Below are positions 1 through 10,600 of a DNA stretch of 64,000 nt, piece after piece. A model generated the notes under the pieces. It saw nothing but the letters and a program-made list of their open reading frames with translations, had not been told where the DNA came from and did not search any database. The stretch is from Actinoalloteichus fjordicus (GTDB lineage Bacteria; Actinomycetota; Actinomycetes; Mycobacteriales; Pseudonocardiaceae), in contig NZ_CP016076.1 of the NCBI RefSeq assembly GCF_001941625.1, positions 4,862,249-4,926,248 of the forward strand. The letters are read 5' to 3'. Position numbers and translations under genes: made by a program. Each line of letters starts with the position of its first letter. Within the stretch, counting starts at the first letter, position 1.

Positions 1-878
1 GGCGGGTTGACGACCACCGCGTCCGCCCGTCGGTCACCGTGGGCGTCGGCGCGAAGTGCGTCGCCGACGACGATGTCTGGTGCCGCGCCCCGCAGCAGAA
101 GCCGGATGCGAGCGAGCGTCGCCACGACGTCGTCCGGCTCCTGACCGAGAATCTCACGCGCCCCACAGTCATACGCGGTGAGCAACAGGGTGCCGGTTCC
201 GCAGGAGGGGTCCAGCACGGTGCCGCCGTCGATTCCGGCCACTCGGACCATCAGCTCTGCCAGTTCGGGACTGGTGTAGACGGCACGGCGGGCGTGCGCG
301 TCGCGATGTCGTTCGTAGAGGAAGTCGAAGGCAGCGACATGGCCTTCGCTCTCGACCAGTTCGACGAGAGTCCGCAGCACATCCTCCTGCGGTCCCTGCC
401 AGAGCGCTCGCACCGTCTCCGACAGCTCGGGTGCATCGGCCAACACCGCGTCGAGCAGACCGACTTCGTCCGTCGGTCGCCAGGTGTGACCGGCTCGTTG
501 GTGAAAAACCAGGAAGGCACCGAGCGAGGCCACGAACGCCCCGAGCCGAAGATCGTCGGCGGCGCCGCGCACTCGAGGCCAGAGCTGTTCCCGCAACGGG
601 ACCTCGAAGTTCTTCCCGTGTCGTCTCAACCAGTTCTCGACGTCGGCCAGCGCGTACAACGGGCTCGCCGCGCTGCCGCCGACCGCATCGGGGAAGTCGT
701 CGAACCGCCGTCGCCAGTTGCTCACCGCAGCCTTGCCCACCCCTGCCAGCCGGGCGATGTCGCCTGCGGCGACGGTGGCGGCCTCCGGCGGCGGGGCCCC
801 CGCATCGCCGGGCCCGACAGCGGGTTCCGACGAGTCGCCCGCCGGATGTCGGCGCCTGGGCGAGATGTCCTCGGTCAT
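1..878 (-). CDS. N6-adenine DNA methyltransferase with N-terminal helix-turn-helix (3' end outside window)
   Basis: Reading the minus strand from the ATG gives an open frame to the window edge, about 292 residues. Residues about 35-95 resemble a MerR-like helix-turn-helix (DIARLAGVGKAAVSNW, then LADVENWLRRHGK). Around residue 218 is the SAM-binding motif I, DPSCGTGTLLL, and at the very edge the start of catalytic motif IV, VVVNPP. This is the N-6 DNA methylase (HsdM/type II gamma-like) fold, methylating adenine. The start overlaps the drmC stop as ATGA, so it is translated with the DISARM operon. It is additional to the methylase gene upstream in the operon. Its target-recognition part lies outside the window, so specificity cannot be judged. 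It could be a DISARM accessory or a separate modification enzyme. Confidence 0.85.
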   Translation of the reverse strand, partial: MTEDISPRRRHPAGDSSEPAVGPGDAGAPPPEAATVAAGDIARLAGVGKAAVSNWRRRFDDFPDAVGGSAASPLYALADVENWLRRHGKNFEVPLREQLWPRVRGAADDLRLGAFVASLGAFLVFHQRAGHTWRPTDEVGLLDAVLADAPELSETVRALWQGPQEDVLRTLVELVESEGHVAAFDFLYERHRDAHARRAVYTSPELAELMVRVAGIDGGTVLDPSCGTGTLLLTAYDCGAREILGQEPDDVVATLARIRLLLRGAAPDIVVGDALRADAHGDRRADAVVVNP

Positions 879-1651
879 GTGCTCACTCCGGTCTCCAACC
901 GGGTCAAGACCCCGTTGGCCTGCAACTCGGCGATGTGCTCTGCGGCCCTTCTCGGCGGGGTGCCACCCCGGACGACTAAACCTGCTTCGATGTTCCCGGC
1001 CGCCCCGGAGTGGGTGAGGTTGGCACTGGAGAGCAGCAGTATCCGCCGATCGGCGATGACGATCTTGGCGTGCATCTTCGCCCGTCGATCTGGTCGCAGG
1101 CCGCTCGGCCAGTGCCAGAGTCGCGCGGTGGGCACGGCGGCGAAGGCCGCCGCAGGCTCGTCCCCGCCGAGGGCGCCGCCCGCCCCCCGCAGAGTCTCGA
1201 CGACGACGGCGATCCGCACCCCGCGCCCGGCGGCTGCGGTCAACGCGGCGATCGCGGGCGGATAGGCCTTGGCCGAGTAGGTGACCAGCACGAGTTCGGC
1301 CTCCGCCTCGTCGATCACCTCGACGAGAGCCTGCGCGGTGGCCCGGACCGGGACGGAGTGCGTGGTGGGCCCGCTCCACACCGACTCGACTCGCATCAGA
1401 TCAGCCTGCTGCACACAGCCTGCCGCCACGCCACGCAGATAGGCGGCGGCCTCGACGTCCGGCACCGCGTCGGCGGTCTGCGCGGCCAGCACCGCGCGGG
1501 CCGCCTCGGCGAAACCCGGCACCGGGACGAGCCCCGGCAACGCCGCCCGGGGGCCGCCCTCGCGAATTCCGGCCGCCAGCGACCGCAGCCGGACCGCGCC
1601 GAGTTCGCTCGCGGCGGCGGCCACGGCGCGTTCGAAGCGTTCGGCGGTCAC
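875..1651 (-). CDS. drmC: DrmC, phospholipase D-fold DISARM protein
   Basis: A 258-residue protein with one phospholipase D-like active site near residues 190-215: MHAKIVIADRRILLLSSANL, an HxKx4D-type motif followed by the typical SxN. The N-terminal half is alanine-rich and helical. Members of this family act as nucleases or phosphodiesterases, and DrmC is a standard DISARM component, reported as dispensable in the class 2 system. The GTG start overlaps the drmB stop (GTGA), and the stop overlaps the next methylase start. Assignment rests on the PLD motif plus the position right after the DUF1998 gene. Confidence 0.85.
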   Translation of the reverse strand: MTAERFERAVAAAASELGAVRLRSLAAGIREGGPRAALPGLVPVPGFAEAARAVLAAQTADAVPDVEAAAYLRGVAAGCVQQADLMRVESVWSGPTTHSVPVRATAQALVEVIDEAEAELVLVTYSAKAYPPAIAALTAAAGRGVRIAVVVETLRGAGGALGGDEPAAAFAAVPTARLWHWPSGLRPDRRAKMHAKIVIADRRILLLSSANLTHSGAAGNIEAGLVVRGGTPPRRAAEHIAELQANGVLTRLETGVST

Positions 1652-3540
1652 GGCAGCTCGGTGAACAGCGCGAGCCTCGGATCGTCGATCGGCACGACGA
1701 AGCGGCGGTCGAGGAATCGATTGCCCCGCTCACACGTCGTCTCGGAGACGAACAGGCAGACGTGGCAGGCGGCGCCGTGCAGGAAGTCGGCCGGGGCGTG
1801 CGGCAGCCGCTCCGCGCACAACGGATCGGAGGAGCAGTGCACGGCCTCGGCCAGCGCCCGCCGGGTCAGCCGGACGAGCTGATCCGGCTCGGCCAGTGCG
1901 GACAGCCCGCCGAGGGTGCCCTCGGCGTCGGGGACGGCGGTGTAGATCAGGATGCCCGCACGCGGGTCGTCACCCCCCGAACTGGCGTAGATCCGTTCCG
2001 ACAGGCTCGCCGAGTTGTACCCGCATTCCAGCGCGATCGTGCGGATCAGCAGGTGCGACAGCGTGTGCAGGGCGAGGTATCGCACGCCGGGCCAGTTCTG
2101 CATCCGGTCGAACGGTCCCGCGATCCGATCCGAGTAACGGTTCTCCCGGAACCGGCCGTAGGCCTCGCGATGCTCGGCGACCGCCGCCGAGCCGGCGACC
2201 CGCCGTTCCCAGTCGACGAGCGCCTCCTCGGGAACCCGCAGGAAGATCCCCTCCCCGCGCACCTCGCTGGCGGGCACCCAGGTGGGGTCGGAGCGGGACA
2301 GCGCAGCCCTGGTGACCAGATCTGGATCGTCCGGATCGGGCGCGTCGAGTCTGGTGAAGCCGATCAGCGCCCGCACCTCGCGCAGCCGCTCCGCCTGCAC
2401 CACGTCGGAATAGCAGCCGCGCAGGGCCTGCGGCACGCCCGCCGGGTCGCGGCGCAGGGTGAAGTCGGTACTCGGTTCGGGGAGTTCGACGGCCGAGAAC
2501 GCCTCCCACTCCGGGGTGCGGAGATCGGGGTAGCCGTCGTCGTCGTCCACCTCGGTCTCAGCGGTCCGGTGCCGTTCGATCGCGGCCCAGAGGACGTCGT
2601 CGGAGTAGCTCACGAACTCGGCGAGCGACGGCGCGACCTCGCGGGTGAAACCCAGCATCGCCTTGCCGGGGATCTTCTCCAGGACGACCCAGTTCCGATC
2701 GACCTTCTCGTCCAGCTCGCCTCGGGCCGCGCCGGGCGGGATGTGGAGCGCCGAGAGGGTCTGGGCGAACCACTGATTGGAGGCGCCGACCACCAGCAGC
2801 TTGTGCCGTCGATCGCAGCCTGCGGTGAAGGTCCCCAGATGCGGGTTCCGCCCCCGGCAGGCGGGCAGGAGCTGTTCGCCCCGCTCGCCCTGTGCCTCCC
2901 GGATGTTGCGACGAGCCCGACACACCTGGCAGATGATCTGCACGTCCGCCCCGAGGTTACCGCCGCGATCCTGCATCTGAAGTCGGGGATGGGTGGCCTT
3001 GGGGCACGGTCCGCCGCGATGGACGAAGAGCGTGTACGGAAACTCGTCGAGGTGACCGTTGGTGCAGGACAACACAAAGCGGGCGGCCACCGCGAGCGGT
3101 TTGCGGCCCGACTTCTTGACACCGCAGTCCCGGTGGAAGAACCGGGCGTCCTGGGGCCTGCGGACCGCGTTGTTCTCGAAGCCGAAGGCGGAGCCGCCGT
3201 GGATCGACGCAAGCTCGTCACAGGCGGTGCAGCGCAGCCAGCTGGGAAACGGTGCGGTGGGTACGCCGACCGTGGAGGCGAACCCACCGGGGTCGCTGTT
3301 GTCCTCCGCCAGCCACGGCGCAGGCCGCAGCCGCTCCACCCCGCGCAACAGTGTCGAGACGGCCCGCAGCAGCCGAGGCTCGGTGATGTCGTCGGCGACC
3401 ACCTGCCGGTGGTCCCAGTCGTCGAGGCCGCTGACGAGCACGGAGAAGTTGGGCAGGTCGACCAGTGAGCCGACACCGCTGGTGAACATCAGGTGGCTCG
3501 GTCGCACCGATCCCACCCGCGGCCGATACGACTGACTCAT
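1648..3540 (-). CDS. drmB: DrmB, DUF1998-domain DISARM protein
   Basis: A 630-residue protein. The frame is open further upstream, but the real start is the ATG followed by SQSYRPRVGSVRPSHL, because GGAGAAGG sits 6 bases before it and the upstream translation is arginine-rich shadow sequence. The N-terminal part has cysteine pairs that look zinc-binding (CTACDEL, CQVCRARRN). The C-terminal third (LHTLSHLLIRTIALECGY and the terminal Cys cluster CxxC before FVSETTCERGN) is the DUF1998 signature. DrmB is the partner of the DrmA helicase, and in the characterised system the two proteins form the DNA-binding complex. A 166-base gap separates it from drmA, unlike the overlapping junctions elsewhere in the operon. 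Confidence 0.88.
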   Translation of the reverse strand: MSQSYRPRVGSVRPSHLMFTSGVGSLVDLPNFSVLVSGLDDWDHRQVVADDITEPRLLRAVSTLLRGVERLRPAPWLAEDNSDPGGFASTVGVPTAPFPSWLRCTACDELASIHGGSAFGFENNAVRRPQDARFFHRDCGVKKSGRKPLAVAARFVLSCTNGHLDEFPYTLFVHRGGPCPKATHPRLQMQDRGGNLGADVQIICQVCRARRNIREAQGERGEQLLPACRGRNPHLGTFTAGCDRRHKLLVVGASNQWFAQTLSALHIPPGAARGELDEKVDRNWVVLEKIPGKAMLGFTREVAPSLAEFVSYSDDVLWAAIERHRTAETEVDDDDGYPDLRTPEWEAFSAVELPEPSTDFTLRRDPAGVPQALRGCYSDVVQAERLREVRALIGFTRLDAPDPDDPDLVTRAALSRSDPTWVPASEVRGEGIFLRVPEEALVDWERRVAGSAAVAEHREAYGRFRENRYSDRIAGPFDRMQNWPGVRYLALHTLSHLLIRTIALECGYNSASLSERIYASSGGDDPRAGILIYTAVPDAEGTLGGLSALAEPDQLVRLTRRALAEAVHCSSDPLCAERLPHAPADFLHGAACHVCLFVSETTCERGNRFLDRRFVVPIDDPRLALFTELP

Positions 3541-3706
3541 CCGGTCACCTTCTCCAGTGGGGGCGGGTATCGGAGCGGGCTCGGCGCTGCGGCCGATCTG
3601 ATTGTCACGAGAGATGCGGGCGCGAAGGGCGTCTCGGCTTGCGGGTCGCCATCGGCTCGGCTCGACGCGGTGTCGACAGTGGACACGGTGCTGCTCGTCG
3701 GCGCCG

Positions 3707-6700
3707 TCATCGGTCGCCGCCTCGGCCTGCGGACTCCGCGCCCGTGGCGAAGCCGGATCCGCTGTCTGCGCCGTCCAGGTCATCGGGGTCCTCGCCGCCT
3801 GCCTGCGTCGGGGCGAAAGACCAGGCGGGCTCCTCCAAGGACTGGCGGAAGAGCCGGTCCTCCCTGGGCAGCAGCAGGTTGATCTCGTGCTCCGTCTCGC
3901 GCATGGACATGCCGACGGTGCGATCGGTCCACCGCCCGTTGCCCGGCCGTTCCAACAGGCCGACCAGGTTCTGGGTGCGGTCCTTCTTCTCCTCATAGGC
4001 CAGCCGCGCGGCGCCGGTGGTGTGCCGGGCCCACTCGTCCTTGAGTCGCCGGATGCGTTCGGCCAGATAGTCGCGGGCGCGCTCGCCGCCGATCGCCTCC
4101 GCCCGCCGCAGCAGCCGCTCGTCGATCCGACGCACCGCCTCGCCGCCCAGGGCGACGTCGTGGGCGTCGACGTTGCGGGAGTGGGCGTCCACGGCGTGTC
4201 GGACGGCCGCCACGTACATCGCGGCCGTGGAACGGTCCAGCGATCGACGCGCGTACGGCGTGACCGAGAGCGCCTCCACCTGCCGATAGAAGGTCGCGTG
4301 GTAGTGCTCGAAGTCCTCGAAATGGGCCAGGTCGCGGGGCCGGGACCAGTTGTAGAGGGTGACGACCAGGCCTGGGCGATCGGCGGAGCGGCCGACTCGG
4401 GAGGAGGCCTGGATGTACTCGGCGGTGTTCTTCGGCTGGCCGGTCATCACCATCAGCCCGAATCGGGAGACGTCGACGCCGACCTGAAGCATCGAGGTCG
4501 CCAGCACCGCGTCCACCGGCATCCGCCCCTGCCGCGCCCGCTCCGCCGCCCGCTCGGCCAGCGGATGTCCCGGCTTCCTGCCCGATCGGGAGGCGTCGCG
4601 GGCCTTGGCCGCCGCCTTGTTGTCCTTGCCGACGGCGTCGTGCCTGCTCGAGGTGTCGATCTCGGGGTCGAAGCCCAGCTCCAGTCGCTTAAGGACCTCG
4701 CTGATGTCGCCGGAGGAGATGCGCGAGGTCAGCTCCTGAACGGTCAGCAGCCGTGCGTTGCGCAGCACCCGGTCGGACAGGCCCTTGAGCCTGCCGTTGC
4801 GCTTGACCCTGGTGGCGACGTCGTCGTCCAGGTAGCGCCGCATCCCGGCGAGTTCGCGGGTGGCGTTGAAGTAGCCGACGAGGGTGAGGTACGGATCGGC
4901 GGCTTCGCCGTGTCGGTCCAGGAGGGTCTGCGCGGCGATCAGGAGGATCTCGGCCAGCCGGATCTCGGCGGACTTGAACCGGGTGCCGTGCGCGCACACG
5001 CCGAGGTAGCGCCTGCCCGGCGTCTGCGGTGTCACGGGCACCTGCCGGGAGAAGAACGTGTCGGCGACGTCGACCACCTGGGGCGGGAACACCTCGAGGC
5101 GCCTGCCGAACACCCCCAGCACCTGCTGGCGGGCCCGCTTGGTGGTGGCGGTGGAGGCGACGATCTTGGGGCCGGTGTCGCGATCGAGGGCGGGCTGCCA
5201 GGTGCACAGCTCGTCGACGGCCGCCTCGAAGACGCCGACGGTGGTGCCCAGTGCGCCGGAGATCAGGTGCAGCTCGTCCTGAATGATCAGGTCCGGCGGC
5301 CGAAGCCTGCCGACGACCGTGGTGGCTGCGGCGGGCAGCGGGCCCTTGGCGTTGTGTCGATCGGCGCACTGCGTCTTGGCGTCCATGTCGGGGTGCCGGA
5401 AGCCGTGCCGGGGACACCAGCGGGTGGTGCGGCCGAACAGCAGTCCGGCGAAGCCGCGCCAGGGCAGTTGCGCGAGCTTGTCGACGGTGGCGATGACCAG
5501 GCTGGGCGTGTACCGGTAGATCTCCTCGTCCACGGTGTGGATCGGCAGCCCCTCGGCGCACCGGCGCTCGGAGAACGGGCAGGCGTCCGGCCCTTCGCCC
5601 TCCGGGCAGAACAACAGCACCCGCCGATCCGCCGCCCGGGAGCGCAGATCTCGTTGTGGTCGCAGTGTCGCTCCGCACCACGGGCAGCTCAGCGTCTGCA
5701 AGACGTTGGTGCGTGTGCCGTCGCCGTTGTCCCGTGCCTCGCCGATCTGCTTGTCGGCGTCCTCGAACCAGTTCGGCGACACGCCGCTGCCCACCCAGAG
5801 ACCGATGCGAAACCGCTCCCGACCCCAGACGGTCTCGTCTTCGGTCCGCAGCACCTCGGCGGCGCAGACCAGCGCGGCGGCGCGTTGGAACTGCTGCGCG
5901 GTCAACAGCCGGAGCGTGTAGCGCATCAACACGGCGACGCCGCCCGCGCCGCTGCGGGTCTGGTCGCCGTCGCCGAGGATGCCCTGGAGGCGGCGGATCG
6001 CGAAGGTGTAGGCGGTCAGGCCGAGATAGGCCTCGGTCTTGCCGCCGCCGGTGGGGAAGAACAGCAGGTCGACAGTCGCGGTGTCGTCGGCGGCCCGTTC
6101 CGGGTGCAGCGGGTCGGTGATCGCAGGCAGATTCAGCAGCACGAAGGCCAGTTGGAACGGCCGCCAGGATGCGGCGGCGGCACCACGATCGCGCACGGCG
6201 TCGGCGGCCTGCGCGGCGGAGAGCCCGTGCTCCTCGCGGAGCGCGGCGGCGGTGGTGTTGCGGCGCTGGAGGGCCATGGCCCGGTTGGCGAACCGGAAGG
6301 CCCGCAGGGCGGTGTCATGGCCGGGGCTCGCCGAGTCGGCCAGCAGCGCGATGCCTGACCGCAGCCGCTCGGCGGCGCGGCGGGCGGTGTGCAGGGCATG
6401 TTCGGCGATCGGCCGCAGCGACTCGGGTACCAGCGTCGGGTCGGCGGCCTCGGCGTCCCGACCGTCGAGCCACGCGGCGTATCCCTCGACCAGCGGGGAC
6501 AACCCGGCCGCCAGCTCCGCAGGCTCGGCGACGGCGAGGGCGTCCATGGCCAGCATCGCTTCGGCGAGCGGGGTGCCCGCGCCGACGGGAGCGACGGTGG
6601 CGGGCACGTCGTGGACGGGCAGCCAGGTGGTGGCCAGCCGGTGGGCGTGCCTGCTGTCCTCGCGGCGCTCGGCGTGCACGGCCACGTTGCGGCCCGCGGC

Positions 6701-7600
6701 GTAGCGGCGTTCGTTGCGGTAGAGCAGCCGCAGGTGCAGTTCCTCCACGTCGTCGTGGTCGCGGCCCTCGCGGTCGTCGAGCGGATCGTCGATCGGCAGG
6801 AAGACCTCGGCGGCGCCGTCGGCGGCGGTGACCTCGAGTGCGGTCTGGAACAGCCAGGCGGTGTCGCGTTGGCTGGCGGGCTCCGGCTGGGCGTTGATCA
6901 GCGTCAGTTCGACGATCCGATGACCGGCGCGCTCACGGACGTCGACGGCCAGCAGCACCCCCGCCTCGGGGGTGCCTGCCAGCACCAGCCGGGTGGTGCG
7001 CCCGCCGTCCAGCCGGATCTCGGGTTGGTGTCGGGCGGGCTCCCTGGTCCAGGCCCGGCGCTTCCGGCCGTCCTCGGCCTCCACCTCCGCAGGCCGGTAG
7101 GCGCCCCAGCAGGCGGTGACGGCCAGGACGTCAACGTCGAGCGGCACCGCGAAGGACAGCCCCATCGAGGAGGCCCAGATCCGGCCGAGGTTCTGGGGGG
7201 TCGACACCTCGGGCAGCTCGCCGTCACCGCCGTCGTTGATGCCCGCCTCGGTGTCCGGCAGCTCGCTCGCGGCGGCGGCCACCGACCGAGGCAGGCGCGT
7301 CGGGCCGAGCATCCCGACCAGATACCGCTCCCGGGGCCCCGCCGCGCCGGGCCGGAACTGCTCCGTCTCGCCCTCCCACGGGCCGAGCAGGTCGTCCCGC
7401 ACGATCCGCTCCAGCTCGTCCCGCACCTCATAGGAGGTGGCCGGGATGAACTGTTGGGGGATGTCCAGCGGGTGGATCGGCGATTCGGCCTGGTGATCTG
7501 CGTCGGGGGTGTTCGCGGTCCCGCCCGCTTGTGCCGCACCGCCGGGCAGCCGGAGCTGCTCGCCGTTCGGATCGGAGAACAAGCCGTCCTGGTCGGGCAT
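3707..7600 (-). CDS. drmA: DrmA, DISARM SF2 helicase
   Basis: A 1297-residue superfamily 2 helicase. Walker A is PTGGGKTEAYLGL near residue 515, the DExH box is IIQDELHLISG near 773, the SAT-like motif is VASTATTKRA, and the C-terminal helicase half carries LATSMLQVGVDVSRFG and QASSRVGR near 1066. Between the two helicase motifs is a likely zinc site (CPWCGATL ... CPEG). The long N-terminal region (about 500 residues) is specific to DrmA. The ATG overlaps the methylase stop as TGATG, so the genes are translationally coupled. In DISARM, the DrmA-DrmB complex senses and blocks incoming phage DNA. Confidence 0.92.
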   Translation of the reverse strand: MPDQDGLFSDPNGEQLRLPGGAAQAGGTANTPDADHQAESPIHPLDIPQQFIPATSYEVRDELERIVRDDLLGPWEGETEQFRPGAAGPRERYLVGMLGPTRLPRSVAAAASELPDTEAGINDGGDGELPEVSTPQNLGRIWASSMGLSFAVPLDVDVLAVTACWGAYRPAEVEAEDGRKRRAWTREPARHQPEIRLDGGRTTRLVLAGTPEAGVLLAVDVRERAGHRIVELTLINAQPEPASQRDTAWLFQTALEVTAADGAAEVFLPIDDPLDDREGRDHDDVEELHLRLLYRNERRYAAGRNVAVHAERREDSRHAHRLATTWLPVHDVPATVAPVGAGTPLAEAMLAMDALAVAEPAELAAGLSPLVEGYAAWLDGRDAEAADPTLVPESLRPIAEHALHTARRAAERLRSGIALLADSASPGHDTALRAFRFANRAMALQRRNTTAAALREEHGLSAAQAADAVRDRGAAAASWRPFQLAFVLLNLPAITDPLHPERAADDTATVDLLFFPTGGGKTEAYLGLTAYTFAIRRLQGILGDGDQTRSGAGGVAVLMRYTLRLLTAQQFQRAAALVCAAEVLRTEDETVWGRERFRIGLWVGSGVSPNWFEDADKQIGEARDNGDGTRTNVLQTLSCPWCGATLRPQRDLRSRAADRRVLLFCPEGEGPDACPFSERRCAEGLPIHTVDEEIYRYTPSLVIATVDKLAQLPWRGFAGLLFGRTTRWCPRHGFRHPDMDAKTQCADRHNAKGPLPAAATTVVGRLRPPDLIIQDELHLISGALGTTVGVFEAAVDELCTWQPALDRDTGPKIVASTATTKRARQQVLGVFGRRLEVFPPQVVDVADTFFSRQVPVTPQTPGRRYLGVCAHGTRFKSAEIRLAEILLIAAQTLLDRHGEAADPYLTLVGYFNATRELAGMRRYLDDDVATRVKRNGRLKGLSDRVLRNARLLTVQELTSRISSGDISEVLKRLELGFDPEIDTSSRHDAVGKDNKAAAKARDASRSGRKPGHPLAERAAERARQGRMPVDAVLATSMLQVGVDVSRFGLMVMTGQPKNTAEYIQASSRVGRSADRPGLVVTLYNWSRPRDLAHFEDFEHYHATFYRQVEALSVTPYARRSLDRSTAAMYVAAVRHAVDAHSRNVDAHDVALGGEAVRRIDERLLRRAEAIGGERARDYLAERIRRLKDEWARHTTGAARLAYEEKKDRTQNLVGLLERPGNGRWTDRTVGMSMRETEHEINLLLPREDRLFRQSLEEPAWSFAPTQAGGEDPDDLDGADSGSGFATGAESAGRGGDR

Positions 7601-10600
7601 CAGAACAGCCCCTCTTCCTGCGGCGGTGCCTGCTTCTTCGCCTTGGCCGTCTGCTTCTGCTTGGCCGACTTCTTGTCGTGCAACCCTTCGGCGACTTCCT
7701 GGGCGTACCGCTCGTGATTCAGCTCCAGCAACCGATCCAGGATCTCCCGCTGCGCGGCCGGGCCGATGGTGTAGCGGGTGTCCTTGCCCGCCGGGTGGAA
7801 GCCGTGGTCGAGCTGATCGAGCAGGTCGTCCCAGCCGTACGCGCGGACGGTGGCCTCGTCGATGGCCCGGTGGATGCGTCGCAGCTCTGTCAGGTCGTCG
7901 TCGACGTAGTCGGCGCTGAAGACCTGGTTGTACAGCTTGGTGAGCCCGAGCTGCCTGCCGAGCATGACCTCCCGCCGGAAGGTGTCGAGGCGGTCGCCGA
8001 GGTCACGCATTTCTTGCGTGAGGGTGGGAAAGGGGAAAGTCTCGAAGACGTCGGATGGCGTGTAACGAACCCCAGCGCCAACCCCTAGAGTCGATGCCCG
8101 CGCCAACACCCACCAATAATGGGGCGCACAGCTCAGGAGACTCAGCAGGGCCGCATCATCAGTGGCGAACACCTCGAGTGCATGCGAGAAGACCTGCCCT
8201 GTCTTCACCATTACCGGCATAACAGTATTACTTACCAGCGCAATGAGAATAACTCGATCGAGCCCCGCAATCGCGTCCTGCATTGCAAACTGCTTCTCGG
8301 CAAACTGCCACCACTTGACCCGATAAACATTTCGATTGCTTTTTTCGCGCTCAGGCCTAACCTCGGAATTCACCTTCTCGAAACATTCCGAGTACTCTCT
8401 AGCGCGAGCCTGATCCCAGTCATGGAAATTGATCACCCAGCGACTCGCCGATAGATCCGACCGAGAGTTTATGTCCTTGCCATTAAGGTAAGGGAATAGG
8501 ATATCGAGATTCCGACGGTCTCCATCAATCAACTTTCCCACGCGGTCAACATCCAGCGTGAATCCAAGACCCAGCACGACTGCGCCTTGAAACGCCAACC
8601 CGGAATTTGCGACCAGTCTCTTCGGGTTTCCCATCGCCCGAGATTCAGCGAGAAGTGACGATGTAACGCCCTGAACCAGGGCGCCATCAAGAACCCTTTC
8701 AGCAGCCCCCGAAAGATTCTGGAAGCTGGCCCACACCGCACAGTACTCCAACGCCGCAGATCTCGATGGCCACCGCGCACTCTTGACGGCACGGCGTATC
8801 ATTGCTCCGCCCTCAATCAGTTGATCTAGTCCAACCTCTCGCGTATCGCCTTGCGCCAGAGTGCTGGTAGCGACAAGTCCAAATTGACCAGCAGGACCGG
8901 ACAAATCACCAAAGCGCAGCACGAAGAATGCAACCAGGTCGGCGTTTCCTTTCCTTTCTTTCGCGATAAACAAAGTTAGGTACTCTCGATAGGAGGAGCC
9001 AGTTGCACCACTAACCTTCTTCCCACCCAAAAACGGCGGATTCCCCACCACCGCGTCGAACCCGCCCCCCTCGAACACCTCCGGAAACACCAGCGGCCAG
9101 TGAATCGGCTCGCGATCAAACGACCCCGGAACCTGATCCGTCGCCAGCCAGTCGGTTCGCTGCTGCTCGGCCTTCTCCAGCGCGCCCGGCTCCCCCGCCG
9201 CGACGCCCGCCGCCAGCTGGGCCGCCGCCACCGAGGCGGCGGCCACTGCCCGGTCGCCCTTGCCCGCCCGCGACAGCGCGGCACCCACCGTCAGATCCGC
9301 GAACAGCCGGACCTGCTCGGTCCGCCGGGCGGCCTCGGCCAGTAAACGCCGCTTCTCCGCCAGCGCGGCGAGCGGATCCGAGCCGAGTTCGATCTCGGTG
9401 AGTCGGCGCCGGGCCGCCGCGATCTCGGCGACCAGTTCCCGCACGCCCGCCGTCCAGCCGAAGACGTCGTCCTCGTGGATCTCCCGGCCCTTCTCCGGGT
9501 CCAGGTGCAGGTATTCCAGCTGGTCCAGGCTGGTGATGCCGAGCAGCGAATCGCCCGCCACCAGCCGGTCGTCGAGGAAGGTGAACGGCCGGGTGGCGTC
9601 CATCGAGACCAGCCACAGCGACAGCTTGGCCATCTCCACGGCCATCTCGTTGATGTCCGCCCCGTAGAGACAGTGCTCGATGACCAGCCGCCGGGCCGTG
9701 ATGCGCACCGGGTCGGAGTCCGGGTCGGTGACGTGGTCCTCGGCGCGGTAGTCCCGCACCAGTTCGTGGCCCTCGCGCGTCCAGGCCTCCACCAGTCGGT
9801 CGCCGAGGTAGCGGGCGGCGGCGACCAGGAAGGCCGCCGAGCCCATCGCGATGTCGGCGACCCGCAGGCGCAGCAGCTCCGCGCTGGTCTTGGGCTGCCA
9901 GGTGCTCTCGTCGGCGGTCTGCAAGGGCCCGTGGGTGTAGACCAACGGCTGCAACGCGCCCTCCACGACCTCCTCGGCGAGGAACCGCGGGGTGTAGTGG
10001 GTGCCGGTGTTCTTGCGCAGCGAGGACTCGGTGACGAACAGCGCGCCGGGCAGGATCACCGTCGGCAGGCCCCGCAGGTCGGGCCGGATCAGCTCGGCGA
10101 AAGGCAGCAGCCGCTCGGCGAGTTCGTGATCCTTGCCGTTCACCGCGAGTAGCCGCTTGCGTTGTTCCTCTCGCGCCACCCCGGTCACGGGCGCCAGCTT
10201 CTTCGCCAGCGCCGCCGCCGAGCCGATCTTGGAGGCCTTGAACAGCTCGGCGAGCATGGCTGCCAAGGCAGGCACGTCCTCGCTCTGGGCGGCCAGCTCC
10301 TCCAGATCGGTGAGGGCGACCTCCTCCTCCATGCCCTCCTTGCCGATCAGGCCGATGACGACCTCGTCGGCGCGCAGGCCCTCGAAGGACAGCAGGCCCT
10401 CGTAGACGTAGCCGATCTGCTCGACGTCGAGCGAGCGGAAGCTGACCGAGCGGGTCTCGGCCTTGCGCCCGCGTCCGATCGTCACCTCCTGCACCGCCGA
10501 GAGCATGTGCAGCACGGTGCGGTCGTCGATGCGCCTCGGCAGGGTGGCGTAACCCGCCGGGTCGAAGATCGAGCCGTCGTGGGCGTGCATCGTCAGCCGG

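Noticed and set aside
39-1265. Long rightward open frame at the window start
   Set aside because: It lies antisense to the methylase and drmC, is rich in Arg/Gly/Pro, and has no family-like motif; the minus frames carry clear motifs.
3602-6358. 918-codon rightward open frame
   Set aside because: Antisense shadow of drmA, caused by high GC; the composition is Gly/Arg/Val/Gln-rich without domains.
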